Source: Tetranychus cinnabarinus (lineage: Eukaryota > Arthropoda > Arachnida > Trombidiformes > Tetranychidae). Taken from it: a stretch of DNA of 64,000 nt. A model generated the notes under the pieces. It had not been told where the DNA came from and searched no databases. It saw nothing but the letters and a program-made list of their open reading frames with translations. Made by a program: the position numbers and the translations under genes. The stretch covers positions 10,183,001 to 10,247,000 of the forward strand of contig WHVY01000002.1 in the NCBI GenBank assembly GCA_022266195.1. The letters run 5' to 3'. Shown here in pieces: positions 40,814 through 51,897 of this stretch. Every line of letters begins with the position of its first letter. The stretch's first letter is position 1.

Positions 40814-42204
40814 CAGAGCAAGATTTAGATTGCAAGTGTTTGATACTGTACAGTTTCAATTTCGGATTAATATCAAAATATTTATATCTGAGCATAACTA
40901 AATCCAACACCTGAAAGACTTGCAATACATTTTGCTATAAAAACATGAAAGGGAAAATATTCGATTGAATAGAATTGACTGGCTTCTCCATGAAATGTCA
41001 CCTATGGACTGATAAAGCTAGAAAACTTATCAATGAAATTATTTTCACTGCCACTGATTCTGGTTAGCCTGATGTAATCAGAAGGGCAGAATGAAAATGT
41101 AATGAGAAAATAAATTTTATTCATAATGTTGACAGACTTTCCAAGGAATGGTAAAAAAAATGAATGAAAATTTGCACTCTTTTCACCTAGTGAATCAATC
41201 ATGTTTTTCAGTGATTCATGATTGATGAACAGATAATCTGATTTCCAATGTAACTGTAATTGGTTCAGGTAAAGAGTACCAAATAAAAAAGATTTACTAA
41301 GAAAAAAGGGAAAAGAAAAAAGTGAAAGATGAAAAGTTCTTCTGAGAATTGCAGGATGATGTCAATGATGAGCATGATGATGATGAATGTGATGAAATGC
41401 TGTCAGATTATAAATAGGCAAAATTGCATATCATGAACTGAGAAGAGCAAAGAGAAGATGGGAGAAAAAGAGAAATGATTTAAGATTTCAACTCGAGATG
41501 AAGTGAAAGTAAAGTCTCGAGTGTTTCTCATCGAATCCAGTGTTTATCTTTTCCTCTTTCCACCCTTAATCATGTTCATACTGTATCGAGTTTCATCATG
41601 AATATCGAAAGGAATAAAAAAGGTCAAAACTAGTTGGACGCCGAGGAAAAAAAGTCAACATTTTTTTCTTGTTCCCTTCTTAGTGAATAAAGCACAGTCA
41701 AAGATTTTGCTTTCCATATTTTACCAGCTTATCTGAACATCATCATTTGATTCTTGATCAACTCTCAGAACTCATTCTGAGCTCATCAATCAACTTGAGG
41801 ATAGATTTTTTTTGGTCTCTTTTCTTTCTTCCCTGTACTTGGAGTTGATTTACTATTCCAAAAATTGTGAGAATGGGACGAAAAAAGTTGACATGAAAAT
41901 ACCAATATTGAAGGTAAAATTGAGATTTGCATCAAAATTGTTAACCACTTCAGTCTATTCATCGTATTATTAACATTTCAATATTTCTTTCAACTAATCT
42001 CAGTTCATGATAAACTTTTCATGATTGCTTCAAGATTCTTTGGCCATTCAACTTTTCTTTTCAACAATCTATTCCTTTTACTCACTTCATTTTTAATTCA
42101 CCATTTATTGTCACATTATTTATTCATTGGCATTTCATCATGACCATGATAAAAGAAAATGGAGAAAAAAAATACTTCGTACTTTTGTCTGTTGATCAAA
42201 TCTA
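40814..42204. other. Gap without recognised features
   Basis: AT-rich non-coding sequence; nothing recognised. Confidence 0.4.
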
Positions 42205-42805
42205 ACCTATGGGCAGAAAGTTTGAGACAAATGTTTAATTGCTCGTATCTTTTTGCAGAATCTTCTTAGCTTTTCAGTTCAAACGATCAAAGATTCAACA
42301 ACTCTTGCTCTTTAATTCGATATATAATGACCTACTATACATAGCACCTTTTGCGTTAAATTTAGTGTTTTTGGCATCCTTCTGCGGTGATTGAAGTTGA
42401 ATTTTTAAAATTTTTTTGATTTGTTAGATTAAATTATTGTCGTCTTAGGCATAATATCATAATTAAAATATAAGATTTTGATAGATCATAGAGTTCTTCG
42501 ACCGTTAGCAAGTTAAAAAAGCTTTAAATATTATATAACTTCTGAATAAATGGATCTTAAAGTTAATTGATTTTTTCAAATATTTTTTTCTTATGCTGAG
42601 AGGCGAGAAATCATTCAATTGTCGCATTAGTTAATGATTAATTTAAAATGATCAGAATGTTCGATGATCTTGAATTTCTCGCTGTAGATGAACTGAACCT
42701 CCTTCTTAGTCTCCTGAAATTTTCGGCGCTCTAGCTAATCGGATTAACAAGAAAAAAGCTTTACACATGATTTGTACATTTGTCTCAAACTTTTTGCCCA
42801 TAGGT
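42205..42805. mobile_element. MITE-like element, 30 bp TIRs, TA flanks
   Basis: ACCTATGGGC... (42205-42234) is the reverse complement of 42776-42805 with one mismatch over 30 bp. Both ends are flanked by TA, the target used by Tc1/mariner elements. The 541 bp interior has no ORF, so this would be a non-autonomous element. Confidence 0.65.
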
Positions 42806-42807
42806 TA

Positions 42808-45800
42808 CTAGATAATGTTAACACTTTGACCATTATTTTCTTATCGAATCACTTTGCCTTGTTTTGGCCATAAAGTTTGGATTAAAGTTTTACGAGAAAA
42901 ATGAGGAAATTTTTTCGCATCCTTAGTAATTCATCATCTAATGGCTTGAAATGAATTTGAATGAAGCTTTAACCATGGATGACACATAAATGGACAATAT
43001 CAATTGCTTGACAGATCAATGGACAATTGATAAAGGCTATTCAGTATTGATGAGCTTGGTGGTTTCAATGATATGTTTATAAGAAAATGAGAGAATCCAT
43101 TAACATGAAAATGTTCGTAAATTTTCCACTCAAAATGAGTTTAACGTTCTTTTTGATGTACTTTTAATCGTCACTTATAGCCATCAATGAAACATTATCG
43201 AGAGTCAAGAGAGACAGTCACAAGTTTCATTACAATAATGCTCAAGTGTAAGAAAACTTGCAGGAAAATATTCATGTTTGATAAACATTCAATCTCAATT
43301 AAGTATTGGAATAATTTCATGAGATAAAAAATTTCAAGTTTATTTTGAGCAAAAAATCATAGACTTCAGTCATTTCGATTATAATGATTCTATTCACTAA
43401 TAGTCACATCCAACTAATGTAAATTTTTTGCATAACATTCCGTTTCAACTTGATTTTTCATATGCATATTTGTCTAACAAGGGAAGGTATCCAAACGCTA
43501 CACCAGTTTACAATATTCTAATGAGTCAAATATGAACCTCTGTCAAGCCTTTCGTTTCGCGAATGCTGCGTTTAAAAGTTACAGGTTCCCAAAGTATCAA
43601 TTTTTGCATCGGTTAAACCTATTGAATGCAATGGGCATCCATTAAGAAATGTTATTATAAAAACCAGATTTTACCATTTTATCATAGATCCACCTTACTT
43701 GCATTAAGCACATAAACTTATGAAAAAACATCAATTGGTGCCATCAGTTGCTTTCTTTGGCGGAAAGTATGAGCACATAGCCATAAGCCGTTATCGAAAA
43801 TATTATGCCCAAGAAAACGATAAAGTGCAGGACTAATGTAATATGTGAGTTAACGGTTGAATGAATCGAAACTCTTTTCTCTGTTGATTAGTGCCATGAT
43901 GTGCTGAGACGTAAGTTTTCAGAAGTGGGACGATTGGTACATAGGGTATTATGGTCTTGGTTATAATAGGTTGGATTAGTATTGACTCATCTTTTTGGTT
44001 TCTTAATAAAATTCAGATATTTTGCAGTCGAAGGTAAGATATTATTTGATCGTAAGTTTGCAAAGTTTGCTTATGAGGTTGAGCTGTGAAGGCTGATCTG
44101 TTGACCAACTATTGGAAGAGTAAATTTTGCTTCTGAAGGAACTAAATTATGACCTTCTTCACACAATATTTCAATGAAACACGCAATTATCATTTATTCA
44201 TTACTTCTTCGGAAACTATTACAATGCATTTTCGAGTGAACAAAAATATCATTTTGTTGAATTGCAAACAAAATCAAATTACAAACTATGCCTGAGTCAA
44301 GCCTTGCTTTGCAATCATGCATAAGGCACTGAATCGCATTTTTTCCAGTATCATGTTAAGCTGATTGGTGTCTTTTCAACTCATAATTGCTCTTGTCTTT
44401 TCTTGCAACACAAATCATTCCAATGACTTTACATACCAACAATCATTTCAATGCAATTGTTAATGAGAAAAGATTTTCCTTTGATTGTTTATCCTGTTTA
44501 GGAAACTTCATGTAAACTAATCGCATCAATCATGATAAATGTCAGCCCATTGAGAATGGTTTATCCTTTGTAAAAACAAAAGGCACTTAAATTGAATGCC
44601 AATATTAGTGATCAATTCCAACATTTCTAATATTATTATGTCAACAAGCTGATATCATGAGAATGTAACAATTTTAATAAATCAATAGATTAAAATGAAA
44701 AGGAGCAATTTGTTTGACATAAAACAAGTTCAAGCTTGACCAGGTTTTAGTTGAAAAGAAAGTTGAAATCAAAGTAAATCTGAAATCATTCCCAGGAACT
44801 TGTGACCACGAATAGAAGCGAGAAAAAAATATTTCCAGTTGACAGGGAGTTACATAATGTTGCAATTGAAACGTGAACATTTGAAGGGAAAACAAAATAT
44901 TCAATAACAATGTTTATGAAAGTGAAATGTCAAAAAAACTGATTGAAGAAGAAATAAATTAATAAGAAAAGCAATGCATTTCGAATCAATTTTAGTCGAA
45001 AATTATTTCTCGATTAAAAGTTCAATCAAACGTCTAAGAATTCAAAAATGATTATCATTTATATGAAGTCAATTTTAATGAAATTTGATTGAAAAAAGAA
45101 GGAAAAAGTAATTCAAGTTTCAAAACTCTACTAATGTTTGATTGCAATGTTGCTTTACTTGGGGCTAAAATTGAACTTGACTAATTCAAGAATATTTTCA
45201 CATTCCTTTTGGTTTCACTTTTCATCTGCGCTCATATTTCACACAACATGAACAATAATCTATAAAAATATTGACACTAAAATATTTGATATTCTTTCAC
45301 TTCCAGCAAGTCATGTATCATACAAGAATAAATCATCAATCAGTGTCACTTGATTCATTCAGTAGATTCCTTCATTAAGACTTGACGTAAACTTGAAGAT
45401 AACCTTTTTTTGTGCTCTTATTGTTTCCTTCTTTGCTTTATATTATGGCCGTTTCAACCCATCAATGTAACTGTTGAACCAAAAAAAGTAAAATACTAAG
45501 TTACTAAGGTTACAATTAACTTGAATAACCTTTCCCTTAATCATCAAAGTCATCATGTTCTTCATCTTCATCCAATTCTGATTCTACATGATTGAACAAG
45601 GTTTCAGTCTTGCTCGAGTAAAATCATAGAGTGCCATGAAACCAGATATGCAGCTTAAAACTCTGGAACTTTTGGTACTTAACTTATTAATAGTAATCAA
45701 AATGGTCACAATGTAAATGAGCTTGCATGATTAAGAAAGTTGAAGCATTTACATGTGATGCTATGAATTGCTGACTTGATACCTTGATCTTTAAGATGTA

Positions 45801-46212
45801 AAGATGAAGAGAAAGAAAAAGTTATAAGGTTGAATCAGCTTCTCTGAAGACAATTGACAAGAATGGATTGATGCAGTGCAAATATTATTATTAATAATAA
45901 TACATCAAAATCTTATTTTATTCAATTTTGTCTTTTGTTTATTCAGCTAACGCATTTTCTGACTCAGATCATCACTAATGAACAATCACTGGTTGATCAG
46001 TCGAACTGCATACATTAAATGTGAAGGGTATTAGCAAATAGCAAACACCATTTATATAAATAACATTGAAATTATTAATAGATCATAATAATCTATATAA
46101 GTAGTATGAAAACATACGCTTCAACTCCATAGAACGGAAATACCCCCACCCCCTTTCGCATGATTGATTTTACGCTCGACTGACTTAACGTTCGACTGAC
46201 CTAACGGCTGAC
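42808..46212. other. Non-coding gap
   Basis: 3.4 kb of AT-rich DNA; no gene, splice-supported exon or element end was recognised. Confidence 0.4.
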
Positions 46213-46400
46213 CTTGACACCGTCTTTCGATATTAATCTTTTTGAATGCTTCAATGATTTTTCACTTGACCGTTTGACACCATCTTACGCTATCTATTGT
46301 TTTGAATGCTCCAATGATTTTTACACTTGACCGTTTGATTTTCTTAATACCATCTTACGGTATCTATTGTTTTAAATGCTTCAACGATTCACTTAATTGT
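46213..46400. repeat. Three tandem ~60-67 bp units
   Basis: Units start at about 46213, 46273 and 46334. Each contains ACC(A/G)TCTT(A/T)CG, TTTT(G/A)AATGCT and AACGATT/AATGATT blocks. Short CGACTGAC(C/T)TAAC repeats precede them. Confidence 0.65.
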
Positions 46401-46422
46401 TCAAGGCTGAACCTGAATAAAA

Positions 46423-46446
46423 GAAGGGAAACAAATGTTTCCCTTC
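46423..46446. repeat. Perfect 11 bp hairpin GAAGGGAAACA
   Basis: The 11 bp arms enclose an AA loop. The right arm belongs to a 28 bp sequence (46435-46462) also present at 16671-16698. Confidence 0.6.
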
Positions 46447-46462
46447 TGGAATTAACAAGTAT

Positions 46463-47035
46463 AATTAGTGAGGGTCCTTGCGATCGTGTCAATCAAATTT
46501 TTATACAAATACATTGTAATGGATTTTCATTGAAAAACAATGAGAAATTTAACGTTTGACATGAGAGTATAATTTTCATATTGTAAGAGCTTAAGATTAT
46601 CTCTGCAGAGCTTAAGATAAAGAAGAGTCTATTGTATCTGAAATTAGTATTTAATGCAAATAAAATATCAACATTAAGAAACAACTGGAAATTGAAGATT
46701 CCTATTCAATTTTATTGAAAAACAATGACCAATTTAAGATTTATCCAATTGATTTTTGTCTTAAAAAATTATGTGGTCATTCAAGCGGTCAATCCAAGCT
46801 TATTAGTCGTATGCAAAAATCCGTTAATTCACTGTTTATAATTATGCATGATTTAATGAGCGATTAATTCACGTGTGAAATGCCTTCTCACCTCGTTCTG
46901 CAGATGTTATCGATTTTTTTACAAAGTGTCATCATCAAACTGCGATCACTTTCACTCCGACCTCCAACAAAACAACTTCAAATTGTGTTTGTTTAAAATT
47001 GTTCTTTATTTACCAAATTGTTAGTCATCAATAAA
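46463..47035. other. Gap upstream of the 47 kb gene
   Basis: No gene recognised. The 47036 gene's promoter should lie here, but no strong TATA box is evident. Confidence 0.4.
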
Positions 47036-47630
47036 ATGAGTTTTAACAGCGATTCATCAGAAAGGGATATTAACGATCTATGGGATCATTCCAAAGTTGT
47101 CATAAATCCAGTGGATATTGTGATGATGGACACCACCAATAATGGTACAGTGTCAGCCAACAATGCTGGTACAATGTCAGTCAACAATGATGTTGAAATG
47201 TCATCCAATAATGATGATGATAATGACAATGATGTTGACATGTTTGACATCTCATCAGAGGAAAATTCCTTTGATGACAAGGAGAACTCACAAATAAATG
47301 TAAGTTCATTTTATTTTTTATTCCTTTTTCTTCACTTTTTCATCTCTTTCTTTTTCATCTCTTTCATCTTTTTAGGATATTGCTGCCCGTTTTGCAGGCT
47401 TCCCTCTATGTGCATTTGATAAGAGACAATTTTCTGAATCACTTTCTAAAATGGAGCAGGTTTCCCTTGAGGGAACCAGAAAAAAAGCTCCGAATGCGAT
47501 CAGAAAGCATTTACAGCTTCGCCTTCGAAACAAGGCATTTAAGTATATGGACAGCATAAATAAATTAAAAGCAAGGAGAAAAACTCTCGCTCAAACCAAA
47601 GCCAGCATGCCCATGACATTTGTGAGCTGA
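47036..47630 (+). CDS. Two-exon orphan protein, acidic N-terminus and basic C-terminus
   Basis: Exon 1 is 47036-47299, the intron 47300-47375 (GTAAGT donor, long pyrimidine tract, TTTTTAG acceptor, 76 bp), and exon 2 47376-47630. The junction is in phase and gives 172 residues. The first half is Asn/Asp/Ser-rich with imperfect repeats around VSANN, MSVNN and MSSNN, then an acidic run. The exon 2 half is basic and helical (RKKAPNAIRKHLQLRLRNKAFKYM). It could be a nuclear or chromatin-linked protein, but no family is recognised. An AATAAAA signal lies near 47718. Strong splice signals and an open joined frame support a real gene. Confidence 0.7.
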
Positions 47631-48138
47631 TTGACCTCCATCTTAGGGACGTCAATCGGACAATCAAACGCTATTATAGAATTGTCAAATCTTAATTTCA
47701 TTTTTATTAAGAATTTTCAATAAAATTCATTTTTTTATTACTCAAAATGTTTAAATTTTTATTCGGAAAAAAACATTTAAGTTATCTATCAAGTTTTCCT
47801 CGTTGGTGATGCATCGTATTTTCTGCATATTTGCTACATTGGTAGCTAATGATATTGATTGCTAATTGTCGAAAGAGAAAATATTTCCGAGTTCTAATAA
47901 ATCACATTATTAGAATTGTCACAGAAAGTAAAAAATTTTTCACAGAAAGTAAAACAGGTTTTTCTTTTTTCGCATAATTGCTGAATGTAAGTTACAATTT
48001 TTCATTGCAATCAATTTGAGCTTACAATTGATCAATTGTTTCATACCAACAACGTAATCTTTAAATCTACACAGATACTCATCCTCAAGACCGCAATAAA
48101 CACATTACAGCTAGCCCAATTTGGTTTTTTAGTATTGG
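47631..48138. other. Gap downstream of the orphan gene
   Basis: It contains the orphan gene's poly(A) signal; nothing else is recognised. Confidence 0.4.
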
Positions 48139-48700
48139 CTATATCTTCCACCTGTTCCTCCATTGTATCTGCCCAACCATGCAAAAGGCTCTGGTTACCC
48201 GTTTTTTGGGATCAAATTTCGCAAGATTTCTGAGCCGGTTCATCTTCATGATTGTTCGGCCAAATTCTACTCCGACCTCCACTCCAGCTCCGTCATTGTC
48301 AAAGCACCAATATATGGTTTCGCATGGTTTGCTGCTACCGGTATCATAGCAGATTGGCATGTAGGTAGTCGTGCGCATACCGGGTCAGTCTCCATGTCAG
48401 TTTCTACGTGACCTCGGTTCTCTTCTTCAGGTTCATCTCTTTGCTGATCACCTTGTTGAGTTCCAGACTGGTCAGGGTCATTTTGTCGTCAACCGGTGCG
48501 ACGTTATCTGGAATCGCATTCGGAACATCTGCAGCGTGTACTAGTGTAAATAAGGAAGACAATATAATATTCAAAAAAAAAACACCAAATTCCATCTTAA
48601 GAATGTGGCTATCACCTTGAGGAAGTAGAGCAACACATAGAAAAGCGGAAAAAGATGCAAATAAAACAAACATGCTTCTGGATACTGGAAATCGACGCAA
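48139..48700 (-). CDS. Candidate small secreted protein, structure uncertain
   Basis: On the - strand, 48700-48404 encodes hydrophobic leaders that look like signal peptides (MFVLFASFSAFLCVALL, and a second, MEFGVFFLNIILSSLFTLVHA) followed by a soluble stretch of about 40 residues. Downstream, two further frames (to about 48240 and 48139) carry several Cys. A GTGATAG donor-like site and a CGCTGCAG acceptor-like site suggest splicing could choose one leader, but I cannot fix the exon structure. It may be a short secreted peptide gene or its remnant. Confidence is low. Confidence 0.3.
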
Positions 48701-48992
48701 AGAAAAGAATAGTATGTTAAAACCCGACAGAAAGCACCGCTATTTGAAATGAAATTTTGCTAAGGGAGTTTTGAGGGAGCTATTGAAGTATTGGAAACCT
48801 GTTGACAAGTAGAAAAGACATCAAGTTAGAGTATAATGAAGACACGAACTACTTATTTGTCAGCCACATCGGACTCCCCTTCTCTTCCTCTGCATTAACT
48901 TACCTTTTGGTTGATTCCAGCTCAAAAATAAGGCACAACTTAGTTAAAAACTGCAATTAGATGAACACCACACAGTATATTTACTAGACCTT

Positions 48993-49244
48993 TTACTTAA
49001 CTGACCAACAAGCTATTTTTCCATCAACGCCTTCTATTTTTGAGTCTACAAACAGCGCTTGAATCAAATGCGTTTTCGATGGGACAGTTTCAATTATCAG
49101 TCTGTTGATCTTATTCGTAATCGGAGGACCGATTCTTAATTTAAAAGTGTGGTTACATGACGAAAATTGTATCCTTTTCTGCTCACTCAGATCTTCCGTT
49201 CCCATCATTAGTCTACTCCATATTTGAAGCATCCTGTCATTCAT
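48993..49244 (-). CDS. Candidate exon of an unknown protein
   Basis: The 83-codon frame has balanced composition and ends in KIACWSVK before TAA. Its middle, with FKLRIGPPITNKINRLIIETVPS, looks like alternating beta strands. No family is recognised. There is no clear start, so it may be a terminal exon. It lies upstream of the secreted-protein candidate on the same strand. Confidence 0.3.
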   Translation of the reverse strand: MNDRMLQIWSRLMMGTEDLSEQKRIQFSSCNHTFKLRIGPPITNKINRLIIETVPSKTHLIQALFVDSKIEGVDGKIACWSVK

Positions 49245-50157
49245 AATTATGTTTAACCTTTCATGGTGTCAACCTTAAAAGGATTGATTCTGGAATATAC
49301 CACTTATTGTTACTTAGTATATAACCATAACCAAGAGAGAGCCTCATTATGAACTAGAATATCTAGGTTACGCTACCAACTAAGCCCCTGTTCCCTTGAT
49401 TATAACCTTAACATTATTGTAATCATATTTTAATCTTCACAGCAAACTAATACATTATTAGAAGTTGTTTAGCTTTCTTTCATAAAGTGGTTTATCATTA
49501 CGGTTCGTTTTTGATTAACAGTCTTCTTTTATTGCTAAAATTGGTGGCAGCGGTGGGACATGTCAATATTCTAGCTGATTAAAAGTAGATTTATGCAAGA
49601 TCAATGATGAGGATGAACAATTATACAAAATAAAAAGCATAAGAATTGATATTTATTATCTGCAATACAATCAGGGACCTCAAAAAGCTATGTTGAACAA
49701 GAAAAAAAATTTGACCTGAAGAATGCGCATTGTGCCCTTGAAATTCACGTTGATCAGTTATTGTCCAAGAAGTATGTACCTATCTTGTATAGTTTTCAAG
49801 TTATAAGCTTGAAAAATAGTAATTAACGTTGCGCAATTTTTCGCAAAGTCATAGTTTTCAATAGTAAGTGATATCGAAAAAAGTAAATATAATAGTTGTA
49901 TATTGTTCTATCGAATGGTTTTTGTTGCGAAAAAATCGCGTGAATAATCAAAAAATTATGCCTAATTGAAAAAATCCGGGGTTAAAAGCTAATTTTACTG
50001 TAGATGGAGGGACTTTCGGGAAATTTTTCCAATGGCCAACTTCTTCAGACCGAAAATCTGAAAAGTTGAATCAATCATATGCAACCTAAAATGCTCATAG
50101 GAGCTTTTTACAGAATTGATTTATCTATCAGATTTATGTACCAGAATAAGCAATAGA
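49245..50157. other. Gap without recognised features
   Basis: AT-rich, nothing recognised. Confidence 0.4.
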
Positions 50158-50377
50158 TAATATGTAGATAAGAGTAAGATTAGATATGAGTGCTAACTAG
50201 AAAAGAAGACTAACACCAAGTACAAAACTTAACTAGATTCGATAAGATTTACACAAGAATAGATAGCGCTGAGTTAGATTGAAGATAAAAGTACTGCACT
50301 GAGTAAATGCACTAGACAATAAGTAGATAAGAATAAGATTAGATAAGAGTGCTAACTAGAAAATAAGACTAACACTG
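50158..50377 (+). repeat. Two ~60 bp direct repeats
   Basis: 50158-50217 and 50318-50377 are about 90% identical (GTAGATAAGA, AAGATTAGATA, GAGTGCTAACTAGAAAA blocks), 100 bp apart. Confidence 0.7.
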
Positions 50378-50629
50378 ATTACCGAATCATTAGCAATTTA
50401 AGAATCAGAGTGGTAAAGATTGCATTGTAACTAAAGTCAAATTGTAATCAACTAACTAAATATTAACTAAGTAAGTAAACTGAAAACTAAGTATACAAAT
50501 TAAATGCATGATGAAATCATTCAGTACAATACAATAAAATCCTTCAATGCTGGTTAGCAGGAGGCAAGATTAGTGAGGTAAAGGATGAGAATAGAATGTG
50601 CAGACCCCTACCTCGCTTTAGTTTGTGTT

Positions 50630-50700
50630 GGTGTCAAGGCTGGTACTGGTGCTAGTGCTGTTGCTAATGCTGTTGCTGGTGCAGTTGCTGATGTTGATGC
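50630..50700 (+). repeat. GCTGNT minisatellite
   Basis: Imperfect GCTGGT/GCTGTT/GCTAAT hexamers. A similar tract lies at about 52135-52190. Confidence 0.6.
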
Positions 50701-50824
50701 TTCAAGAAAAATTAAACAAACGGTGAATTAAACAAAGTAAAACAAAGCTAACTAGTTTCACGTATGAGTTGGTTTTTGATAAGCGCTGTCTACTATTTTA
50801 CTAATGCTAAAACCAAGCATCTTA

Positions 50825-51895
50825 AGGAGGACCTGCAAAATCGCCTGTTCTCGATTTTTTTTAAATTTTATTTTTCAGACACGAAATTTAATGCTGATTT
50901 CAATAATCAAATCTATTTTTTATAGCATGCATAGTTTTTGAGATATTGGCCCAAAATATTTAAATATCCCACACTATTAGTGACCTTTTAAACATAATGA
51001 AGATGTCGTCTAAACCAGCTAAATATTGACATAATCAATGTAATTAAGCATGCTGAATAATATGGTGAAGGTTTGGTTCCTGCGAAAAATAGCCAAACAT
51101 AGTTAAAATTGTAAAAAACTGATTTTGAACAGAAATTAATAAGCGTCTTTTTGGAAATAATGAGGAAGCCGTCTAAACCAGCTGAATTTTGGCAAAATCA
51201 GTGTAATTGAGTATTCTTAATAGTCTAGTGGTGGTTGCAACTTTGAAAATATAGCCAAACAGATTGAAAACTGCAGAAAACGGGATTTCTTTAAATTCTA
51301 CTAAATGCCAATGCAACACCCTGTTTGGCTATTTTTTCAGGAACTAACCATCGCCATATTATTCGCTATGCTCGATTATATTGATTATGCCAAGACTTCA
51401 TTATTTTCAAAAAGACGCTTATTAATCCCTGTTAAAATCAGTTTTTACAATTTTAACTGTGTTTGGCTATTTTTTCAGGAACCAAACCTTTACCATATTA
51501 TTCAGCATGCTTGATTACACTGATTATGTCAATATTTAGCTGGTTTAGACGACATCTTCATTATGTTTAAAAGGTCACTAATAAATCGATATTTTAATCT
51601 GTTTTTGCAATTTTGACCCTGTTTGGCGATTTTTTCACGGATCAAACGTTCACTATATTATTCAGTACCCTTGAACACATAGATCACGAATAGAAACGAA
51701 TGGCTTAGCTAACTATTTTAACGTGCTAAAAAATGCAACCTTCGAATCATAATATGAAATTTTCTTCCGAACGCGTCGTTTTTTCGTAAAACGAAACAAA
51801 TATTGGAAATCAGCATAAAAAATTACATTTATAAAAGTTCATTTCATAAAAATATTCCGAGAGGAGATTTTCCCTATTCATTTGCAGGTCCTCCT
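50825..51895. mobile_element. Nested palindromic element with short TIRs
   Basis: AGGAGGACCTGCAAA at 50825 is inverted at 51881-51895, and both ends are flanked by TA. Inside, 50980-51290 and 51330-51580 form a large imperfect palindrome made of two repeated ~180 bp modules per arm (recurring GTTTGGCTATTTTTTCAGG and CCATATTATTC blocks). No ORF is convincing. It looks like a non-autonomous DNA element that grew by internal duplication. Confidence 0.65.
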
Positions 51896-51897
51896 TA

